From NCBI GenBank assembly GCA_021464525.1, contig JADRCO010000450.1, forward strand, positions 1-33,420: 33,420 bases of DNA, read 5' to 3'. Origin of the DNA: Rhizophagus sp. LPA8_4_AMF (taxonomy: Eukaryota; Glomeromycota; Glomeromycetes; Glomerales; Glomeraceae). Positions 9,501-16,922 of the stretch are shown here, piece by piece (positions within the stretch are counted from its first letter, which is position 1; every line of letters begins with the position of its first letter). The notes beneath the pieces are model-generated. The model did no database searches, was not told the DNA's origin, and worked only from the letters and a program-made list of their open reading frames with translations. The position numbers were made by a program, and so were the translations under genes.

Positions 9501-10136
9501 AGGCTTAACTCCATTCGCTTCCATATCCTCCTGTGTAGCATCTATATCGATCACTGCTCTTAAAGGTTTTTGACCGTTAATACATTCATGAATCCCGGGC
9601 AAACCATATACTTCTGAAATGTCATCTGCAACAAAAAACTTTGGGGCTCGATCATCTTGGTCAATTTTGATAACCAATTTATCTTCCACTTCATTACGGT
9701 CATAGGCATTATACAAGCTAGAGCCTTTTTCATTCAGAAATAAGAATGAATAGATTGGGAGACAATCCAATGATCCTTTATCATTCGATATATTTCTAGG
9801 TGGTGATAAGGCAATTTCTCGAATGGCATTTAGCAAATCTTTAGAGGAAAAATTATCATTGAACTTTTCCTGTCTTAAAGTGTATGCCACATTAGCCTTC
9901 TGTTCTTTTACATTTGGTGGCTGGACTAATGGAGTCTTGGTAATGCTGGTTGAAACGCAGGGAGCTTCTTCATTATCAGACTCATATTTAGATTTATAGT
10001 TATTATAATCATCTGACCTCAAATCAGATTCATTACCAGAATAACTGCTTGAGTCGCTTAAATATTTGTTGGCACTGTCGTAGCAGGTGAGAGAGCCAGT
10101 GCAATCAGTTTAGTCAAAATTAGTTGGTGTATGCAT
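6538..10136 (-). pseudogene. Archaeo-eukaryotic primase plus UL9-like helicase fusion gene, decayed
   Basis: A coding trace of about 1,190 codons. The start is best placed at the ATG 10134-10136; a TAA at 10110-10112 follows. From 10022 to 8946 a 358-codon open segment carries primase motifs: VIDIDA (metal-binding Asp pair, about 9540-9555), CSYHII (S-x-H, about 9365-9380) and a later IDREL...NFNLRL block with conserved Asp and Arg. The same frame continues to 8322 through stops at 8946-8948, 8892-8894, 8772-8774 and 8592-8594. It then shows GKT of a Walker A motif (8577-8585) and VVCQIESLHR (about 8400-8426), typical of the Herpes_ori_bp/UL9 helicase family (PF02399). A one-base loss near 8325 hits the expected DE-box; other frame breaks follow near 8200 and 7890. 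C-terminal traces lie at 7552-7740, 7072-7536 and 6538-6873. Length and domain order fit the primase-helicase fusions of asfarvirus-like viruses and eukaryotic mobile elements. Predicted role: element replication. This copy cannot be functional. Confidence 0.75.
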
Positions 10137-10276
10137 GCTATTAGTTCAAAAAGTTATACTATCTCTATAAAATTCGGAAATGAATTTAATTTATTTTTTT
10201 TTGATAGATGCAAAAAAATATATAGCAAGTTGACAAGCAAATCGCAAATAAACACATTCTTAATAGGTAGCATTTA
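10137..10276. promoter_or_regulatory. Upstream region of the primase-helicase gene
   Basis: A+T-rich 140 bp between the start of the primase-helicase gene and the first palindrome, presumably holding its promoter. No clear TATA box or other element stands out. Confidence 0.3.
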
Positions 10277-10326
10277 GGGTATTCTTCTGCGTAATTATTA
10301 TATAAAATATTGGCAGAAGAATACCC
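10277..10326. repeat. Palindrome B (22-bp spacer family)
   Basis: Perfect 14-bp arms GGGTATTCTTCTGC (10277-10290) and GCAGAAGAATACCC (10313-10326) flank a 22-bp A+T spacer with TATATAAAA. It is about 140 bp upstream of the primase-helicase start. It is followed by a shared segment TAACACTAGTATGTA that recurs after palindrome E. Confidence 0.85.
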
Positions 10327-10354
10327 TAACACTAGTATGTACTTGGATATGATG

Positions 10355-10398
10355 TAGCCTTCTTCAGTATCTATTATATAAAAAATGGCAGAACGCCA
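10355..10398. repeat. Palindrome E (22-bp spacer family), imperfect
   Basis: Half-sites CTTCTTC (10359-10365) and GCAGAAC (10388-10394) flank a spacer of exactly 22 bp with TATATAAAA. Pairing is imperfect but spacing and core are conserved. The flanking CACTAGTATGTAT CCAGGTATG-like segment recurs after it. Confidence 0.65.
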
Positions 10399-10446
10399 AG
10401 CCGAAAAAGACTATCTTAACACTAGTATGTATCCAGGTATGCATAT

Positions 10447-10490
10447 AAGTCTTCTTCGTAATCTATATATAAAATAATGGAAGAAGACTT
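10447..10490. repeat. Palindrome D (22-bp spacer family)
   Basis: Perfect 11-bp arms AAGTCTTCTTC (10447-10457) and GAAGAAGACTT (10480-10490) flank a 22-bp spacer with TATATAAAA. Relative to palindrome B both arms differ at matching positions, so pairing is kept through compensatory changes. Confidence 0.8.
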
Positions 10491-10629
10491 GTCCTCCTAG
10501 ATATGTATTCGGGTATATGTAGGTATATAGAGTAAGCTAGTATGCATCTGAGTATATGCGACAAATATTGGATACTTAGATCTGGGTAGTAAATTGTAAA
10601 TGAAAGGCAACCAGATATATATCTAAAAG

Positions 10630-10677
10630 TGAAGCCTTCTGCGTAATCAATTATATAAAAATTGGCAGAAGCCTTCA
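10630..10677. repeat. Palindrome C (22-bp spacer family)
   Basis: Arms TGAAGCCTTCTGC (10630-10642) and GCAGAAGCCTTCA (10665-10677) pair at 12 of 13 positions around a 22-bp spacer with TATATAAAA. The outer arms differ from B and D on both sides together. TATGTATTCGGGTATG-like segments follow, as after D. Confidence 0.8.
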
Positions 10678-10759
10678 TCTTTCTAGATATGTGTCCAGGT
10701 ATGTATTCGGGTATGTGCTTACAACATCCTGGCAACAAATAGGCAATAGTTAGTTTTAA

Positions 10760-11386
10760 AATAGTGCACTTCTGGCAATCAAATGGGCCAGAGATAATAC
10801 ACAAACTTTGGGACGTGTTGGTTCCAATTTCCCAAATCGTATATCCAATCCCAGTAATCAAATAGGCCGAACACAATTCCTTAAAAGTTACATGAAAGTT
10901 GCGAGAAAGTTACGAGAAAGTAATAGGGAAGTGCTTAGAACTGAAGGCGCAGTAAAATAACGATAATATTGGCCAACACTATTCCATAAATTTGGCTAAA
11001 TCTTTGGACATAATAATTCAGCATCCAAGCTTGCATATAAGTGGTCTAAAACTGGCGAACTAATTGAATCTCTCTGGCTTCCTGCCAGTTCCATGCCAGT
11101 TCCAGGATACTACAAAGTCACTATCATGATGCTAGACTGGATCCTCAAATCATATGCCCAAAAGATCAGCCAAAATTATGGTATAGTACTGGCTGAAATT
11201 AATCACAGATCTACTGCACCACCTGACCCAATTTTTTTACCACAATTTGGTATTTTAAGAGGTAACCAAACAGGCGTAAAGGGCAAGCGTCCTAATATAA
11301 AATCTAGCATTCAATCAGGTACAGGAGGCCAGCACCTTAACCTAAAACCAGGTATCCAAACAGCTACAGAAGGCCAGCACAAATAA
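10760..11386 (+). pseudogene. Decayed gene of unknown function at the right side of the element
   Basis: One plus-strand frame is open from 10760 to the stop at 11384-11386 except for three TAA stops at 10958-10960, 10964-10966 and 10997-10999, with no frameshift over about 208 codons. The first part has a basic segment FLKSYMKVARKLRESNREV, which could contact nucleic acid. The last open piece from the ATG at 11093 ends in two imperfect 15-residue repeats, NIKSSIQSGTGGQHL and NLKPGIQTATEGQHK. I do not recognise the family. The single frame with only TAA stops matches the decay style of the neighbouring element genes, and iterons follow directly downstream, so it is probably element cargo. Confidence 0.45.
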
Positions 11387-11429
11387 TATAAAATTTGACA
11401 TGTAAACAGATTAGAAACAAGAAGAAAAG

Positions 11430-11750
11430 TGTGGTAATTAGGTTAAAGCATAGGTGATATGTAGATTATAATGTGATACTAAAGTCATACATAAGAGAAA
11501 AATACAAATAGCAAGAAAGGTTTAAATAGATAGTTAGAATATGAAAATGGATAACATCAAAAGAAAGAAGATAGGTTAAAGAGTGGTATTCAGGTTATAT
11601 ATTCAGATTAAAGCATAGTAATTAGGTTATAACTATTAGATTATAACATGGTTTTTAGATTATAGCATGATATTTAGATCATAGCATGGTATTTAGATTA
11701 TAATGTACTATTTAGATTATAACGTGATATTTAGATTATAGTGTGGTACT
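11430..11750. repeat. 19-bp iteron array
   Basis: Six head-to-tail 19-base units occupy 11637-11750, each starting TAGATTATA and continuing with variants of GCATGGTATT. Rotated, the consensus is GTGRTATTTAGATTATARY, the unit found next to the recombinase start at 4519-4575. Degenerate units extend left to about 11430. The array ends 14 bp before the 48-bp palindrome. Confidence 0.8.
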
Positions 11751-11764
11751 ATAACCTAGTCTAA

Positions 11765-11812
11765 GTGGGATACCACGCTTTAATATAATTATATTAAAGC
11801 GTGATATCCCAC
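11765..11812. repeat. 48-bp near-perfect palindrome without loop
   Basis: The left half begins GTGGGATACCACGCTTTAAT and the right half ends AAAGCGTGATATCCCAC. The halves are reverse complements at 23 of 24 positions with no spacer. It directly follows the 19-bp iteron array, so it may mark the element's right end or an origin. Confidence 0.85.
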
Positions 11813-12699
11813 TCTATATCAATGTATTAATTAATAAATCAATAATTAAGGGATGCTTAAATTTGAAGGTGCTTAATTTTAGTTTATGTAAATGTTGTGG
11901 TAAAAGTGACGGAAGTGCTTAAATTCAGTAGATGCTAAAATTTGAGATTTTACGGTATATTCAATAAGAACATCTAAGTTGTAATAACATTTGAATACTA
12001 ATACTTCAATAGCTAAAAATTTGTTAATTTTTTTTTTAAAAAAAATAAGATAGCTGATATAAAATACATAAACAACTTTAATTTTAATTAATAGTTTTAT
12101 ATTTTTTTTAACTAAAAAATATAATGTTATAAAATTTACTAGTATTTTAAATTTTTAATTTTAGAAAAAAAAAAAATATATTAATTATTGAAATTATTTT
12201 TTATTAAGCTGCAATTTTTATAAAATTTTTAATTTTTTTTGCAAAAAATTGTTTTAAAGTTAATATTTTTAATTTATATTAAAAGAACTTTTGATTTTTA
12301 ATAAAATTATAAAATTATATACAATAATAATAATAATCATTAAATTATAATACTAGCTATTATAGCTAATAAAATTTTAGAATTATATATAATATATATA
12401 TAATATAATAATCGTCCAGAGCAAATGCAAAGAACACTGTATATACATGTATTAAGTAAAATGAATCGATTATGTGAGTTTCTCTGTTCTCTCCTGTGAC
12501 ATCAATTACACATCATTTAAATTTGTAAACAAGATAAATGCAAATAATGAAAATTAAAAATTTTTTTTACTCTGGACTCATAACGGTTTCTGTTTCCTAG
12601 TATATTATTATTAATAATTATATAATAATAGTTTTTATTAAAAGATAAAAGAGAGGAAAAAGATAACCAAAATTTTACATTATATTACTTATTAATATA
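11813..12699. other. A+T-rich non-coding stretch
   Basis: No open frame or recognisable gene. It holds scattered A and T homopolymers and a short AATAATAATAAT run near 12322. Nothing else is visible. Confidence 0.5.
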
Positions 12700-12861
12700 C
12701 TGGAACTTTGATATAACAGAATATAAGTAAAGTCTTATTATATCAAAATTGGAATCTAGAATAGGTTATTATAATCTATAATTAATTTACCCTTGATATA
12801 ACAGATTTTTGACAAAGTTTACTAATAAAAACACATAGTTCTATTATATCAAATTTCACTG
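12700..12861. mobile_element. TA-flanked MITE, Tc1/mariner (pogo-like) type, eroded
   Basis: A 162-bp segment flanked by TA (12698-12699 and 12862-12863). The ends, CTGGAACTTTGATATAACAG and inward from the right CAGTGAAATTTGATATAATA, are degenerate inverted repeats. Further GATATAACAG and TTATATCAA motifs repeat inside. No coding sequence. The ends resemble the MITE at 14265-14446 but are more decayed. Confidence 0.55.
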
Positions 12862-13282
12862 TATATTATAAAAAGAAAACCCATTTTATTTTATTTGATT
12901 ATATAATGCCAATTTTGTTCAATTATAGTTATAAAAAAACAAATATTTTTTCATTTACAGAAAATTTATTAAAATCAGCCAATTATTTTTAAAAAATTAA
13001 ATGAATTTTTTAAAAAAATATTTTTTTTTTCTGAATAATCAGATCAGTTTTTGATATTTTTTTTATAATAATAAACTAATAATTTTTTTGCTTAGTTTAT
13101 ATAATTTTAGTTATTATTATAGCAGTTAATTCTAATATAAAATAACAAATTATAATTAGTTATAATAAATACAAAAAGTATATTATTTAATTATAAATAA
13201 ATTCAAAATTATAATATTTTTTATTTAAATATAATCATTTAATTTCATTAATTTAACTTATTTATAAAATACTTTTAAAAAT
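12862..13282. other. A+T-rich non-coding stretch
   Basis: Almost pure A+T with no open frame, no structured repeat and no recognisable element. Confidence 0.5.
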
Positions 13283-13531
13283 AATTTATTTATAATATAT
13301 ATTATAAAAATAATTACATTTATTTATGATATATATTATAAAAATAATTACATTTATTTATGATATATATTATAAAAATAATTACATTTATTTATGATAT
13401 ATATTATAAAAATAATTACATTTATTTATGATATATATTATAAAAATAATTACATTTATTTATGATATATATTATAAAAATAATTACATTTATTTATGAT
13501 ATATATTATAAAGATAATTACATTTATTTAA
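13283..13531. repeat. 34-bp minisatellite, about 7.3 copies
   Basis: The 34-base unit, which includes TTTATTTATGATATATATT and AAAAATAATTACA, repeats about seven times with very few differences. The first copy has TAATAT for TGATAT and the last has AAGATAA for AAAATAA. The low divergence suggests recent expansion or homogenisation. Confidence 0.9.
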
Positions 13532-14264
13532 TCAAAAGGAAAATTAATCAGTAAATAATATTACATAATTTTTAATCAAATTTTAAAACTGAATTATATC
13601 AGAATTAATATAATTTTTTACCTAGTTAATTTTATATATATAGAATCTTGATATTTGATGTAAAATAAATAAGTCAATTCAATTTCAATATTAATAATTA
13701 ATTTTCAGAAATCTATATTTAAAATATAATTGTAATATTTAATAAAATTTAAAAAACTAAATTGATAACTTTATTTATTAAAATAAATATTATTTAATAA
13801 ACTATCAGTCAGATTTTTAAATAAATATTTAAATAAAAAGTTATAAGCATTTAAATTTAAATGATAATTGATTTCAATTTGAAATATATATAACAAAATA
13901 AAATTTTTCATAATTTAAACTAACATTATAATAGTATTTTAATTTCAGTTTAAATTATCATTAATTATTTTAAGAAAAATAATTAATTATAAAAAAATTA
14001 TCACATATATATAAAAATATTTTGGTTAGCTAATTATCATTTTTTTGGATTTAAAATTTATATAAATTACATTTCTTTATATTATATTATATGTACCAAA
14101 AGTTAAAATTAGTAATTTAAACCTTTTTAGTCTTATAAGTAAAATTGCAAAGTAGGCAAAAATATACATATAATATGTACTTTAAAAGTTATATAAATAT
14201 ATAAAAATTTGTGCTGCGTTTATTCAAAAAAAAATGTATAATTGATTGCCAAATTTACTATATA
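13532..14264. other. A+T-rich stretch with a dispersed repeat remnant
   Basis: No gene visible. The segment near 14120-14210 (TTATAAGTAAAATTGCAAAG and following bases) resembles 29510-29590, so both are probably remnants of one A+T-rich repeat family. Confidence 0.4.
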
Positions 14265-14446
14265 CAGTCAGACCTCGATATACCGATATTCAATATACCG
14301 ATACACTATTAAAAACTTGATATACCGATAAAATTTTAAATTCCCACTATATGTGAGGACATATAAATATCGGTATAATTTGATATAACGATATTTTTTA
14401 AATTTTTTCATGAGTCCCAACATATCGTTATATAAAGGTTCGACTG
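14265..14446. mobile_element. TA-flanked MITE, Tc1/mariner (pogo-like) type
   Basis: A 182-bp element flanked by TA on both sides (14263-14264 and 14447-14448). The left end CAGTCAGACCTCGATATA and the right end, read inward, CAGTCGAACCTTTATATA are inverted repeats. The subterminal motif GATATACCGATA recurs several times inside. No transposase. The termini and TA duplication fit Tc1/mariner-pogo non-autonomous elements. Confidence 0.75.
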
Positions 14447-14448
14447 TA

Positions 14449-15025
14449 ATAATAATTTCCAAAAAATAAGATGTATAAAATTATTATTTCCTTTTTTTAC
14501 TAAAATATTTAATAAATATCTTATTTATTCTAAATACAACATTACAATATTTTGTATACTGTTTTACAATTGAAATCTCAATTTTTATTGGCTGATTTCT
14601 AGTCATATGATTTAAATTTATCCATAAAGGTTAGTAAGCTAGTTTCTATTTTAGTAAAAACCAAATAATATATATTTTGAAGCTACATCTTTACCAAGTT
14701 GTGAGAACATTTTAGAAATTGATATATGGAGACTTCCCTAGTAAAGGGGCGAATAGGCTGAAAAATCAGATTTGAGATTTTATAGTATATAAATTTATTC
14801 ATCTAATATTTTCAATATTTTTTGCTATTTACGTTTTTATTTTATAGTATTTAATAAGTGGTATAAATGGGTTAGAAAAAAATTACTGCTTTTAATGAAA
14901 TTTTATTAAAAAACGGTATAAAATTCTTGTGTCCCTTTTTTTTTAATAAGCAATGATCTGCAAATTTAATCACATGACTTAAATTGCGATTTTCTTAAAA
15001 TTACGTTCCCCCCTCTTTTGCTGGT
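14449..15025. other. Non-coding stretch with an F-box/LRR sequence fragment
   Basis: No open gene. At about 14706-14728 a short segment (ACATTTTAGAAATTGATATA) matches one inside the F-box/LRR fragment at about 15109-15131, so part of that pseudogene is probably scattered upstream too. Confidence 0.4.
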
Positions 15026-15520
15026 CTCCATATGTCGTTCACTTGAATTTCAAGATTACCAACCGAAAATTTAGATTTAATTGAAGTAATGTACAAACAT
15101 TGTCCAAAGAACATTTTAGAAATTGATATATGTTGTTCACTTGAATTTCAAGATTATCAGGTCGAAAATTTAGATTTAATTAAAGTAATATCCAAATATT
15201 GTCCAAATTTAAGAAGATTAAATATGGATATTGACCATGAAAATTTAAGTGAAATTAATAGGATTTTTTCTAATTGCACAAATTTAGAAAAAATATCCTT
15301 TAAAACAAATGTTCATACACTTTCCGACGATGGAGACTACTTATTAGAAATTAAGTAATAAGTCTCCTTCAGCCTTACGAGAATTCTCTGGAGATGATTG
15401 GAATTTCTCGAAAAATGGTTTAGAAGCATGAACGGCAAACAAAAATTCTTTTTCACCATTTGCAATGCGGATATTGATTTTAGAACAAACTTCCAAGAAT
15501 CAACTGATAACAATGGAATG
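15026..15520 (+). pseudogene. F-box/LRR protein fragment with internal duplication
   Basis: The open segment 15089-15358 encodes LRR-type repeats: VISKYCPNLRRLNMDIDHEN, then FSNCTNLEKISF. After a frame change near 15350 the trace continues with PSALREFSGDDWNFSKNGLE, which matches the C-terminal part of Rhizophagus F-box/LRR proteins. The F-box itself is absent. A segment of about 78 bp is duplicated with a 98-bp period (15031-15108 and 15129-15206); the first copy is frameshifted. A 5'-truncated, dead paralogue of the family also seen at 2423-3172. Confidence 0.65.
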
Positions 15521-15765
15521 GAGTAATTACTTATTTTGCAATGAGACAAACAATGATATCTTGTATAGTTGTATGATTATGAGACCGCTTAAGAAGTGAT
15601 GATTAAGTCTTTAGGCTAGAAATTTCCTTTATCCTCCTTTGCTATTCTAATAAAGCATTTGTATTCGTTATATTGTAAGATCCTGGTGGTGTTATCTATT
15701 TTGGTTTCGCATAGATAATAGTATGATACGTGGATGTGAAACTTTGATAAATTATTCTTTTCATC
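15521..15765. other. Non-coding stretch
   Basis: No gene is visible. A pyrimidine-rich tract ending TCATCAG lies at its right end and could be a splice acceptor for the short open segment that follows. Confidence 0.35.
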
Positions 15766-15768
15766 AGG

Positions 15769-15851
15769 AAATTTTTTGTTATGTCAATGAGTACACTCGT
15801 GAATTCGTACCAGTGAACGAAATTGAACGTGAAGCTAAAGAATGGACATAA
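15769..15851 (+). other. Possible orphan terminal exon
   Basis: After the acceptor-like TTCTTTTCATCAG a frame encodes FCYVNEYTREFVPVNEIERE and a few more residues, then TAA at about 15849-15851. The composition is protein-like and richer in G+C than its surroundings. I cannot find the upstream exons and do not recognise the family. It may be a detached gene fragment. Confidence 0.3.
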
Positions 15852-16922
15852 TCACTATATTAAGATTGATTAAAACCATTAAAGGGGAAATTGAAACGAG
15901 GTGGAAAAGAAGAGATGAAAAAGACGGGAAAATCAATTTCTGCTCATTTAATATATTTATTATTTATTATCAGTTATGCTATAGAGTTTTAATTTGACCT
16001 TTTAAGAGCTTTCTTTAAAATAATTCTAATGTTGTATATCAAATCCAATATGAATTTCATGTGTTTTTATCATCGTAGAATAGGTTATTTTGGTAAATTT
16101 ACAAATTATAAAATTTCCGAAGTATTTTGAAATTTAAAATCATTAAAATTATATATGCATACACATTTACTCGATTTTCATTATTCTGACATATTATTAC
16201 AATTTTATGTAATTAGCGGAATATTAATTGTTTAATTTTGCATTATTATAAATGGATTATAGAATTCTCAAAAAAATGTTTCTTTGATAATGATATTTTT
16301 TTATATTTAATAAAAAAAATATCAACTAGTAGCTCAAAGAAACAATTTAATAATTATGATAAAAAGGACCGTTCTCTAAATCAATAGAGAGAAAAACACA
16401 AATTTCAAAAAAAACAGCAATTACCAGAATACTAAAAAAAATCAATGTTACGTCATACTATCCAACTATTATACGAACAGTTAAAAACAAACATTGAATT
16501 CCCAAATATGCGAAATTAATAAAAAAAATTGTGTTGTTATCAAACAATGATTGTTGTAAAAAATTCCCAACCCAAAAAAACAATAAATAAATGTAATAAT
16601 AAGAAATAAACCCATAATCATACCTAGTGTATATAATAAATTACTAAACTTGTATATTCTAGGCTCAAAAAAATTAAATAATAAACCAAAGTATATAATA
16701 TGATACTAAAAATTATGAATTAAGATTAAAATAACAGCAGATTAAGTAATAAGTACACGAATAAATCATTAAATGGAATTTTTTTTTTGATTTTTTGATT
16801 TTTTTTTTACACAACCTAACTTCATATCCAATAAATTATAATTTATCTATATTATTATAGAGTGAGCCAAGCACTCAAGACAAAAAGAAAAAAAATTGAA
16901 ACTTCCAAGTCAATGGAGATCA
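15852..16922. other. A+T-rich region downstream of the Ser/Thr/Pro-rich gene, with one large hairpin
   Basis: No coding sequence is evident. A 68-bp inverted repeat lies at 16277-16344: TGTTTCTTTGA pairs with TCAAAGAAACA and, inside, GATATTTTTTT with AAAAAAATATC. The last few hundred bases probably hold the 3' UTR of the minus-strand gene ending at 16923. Confidence 0.45.

Noticed and set aside
6538..10136. The view that this is an active giant-virus gene or a recent viral insertion
   Set aside because: At least five in-frame stops and several frame breaks, plus neighbouring iterons and a recombinase remnant, fit an old mobile element. No capsid or packaging gene was seen in the window.
10463..10876. 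A 137-codon minus-strand open frame across the palindrome cluster
   Set aside because: It overlaps palindromes C and D and the start of the plus-strand trace at 10760. Its composition reflects the repeated TATGTATCCGGG segments and shows no domain.
13283..13531. A CRISPR-like array
   Set aside because: The 34-bp units are contiguous with no unique spacers, and the genome is eukaryotic.
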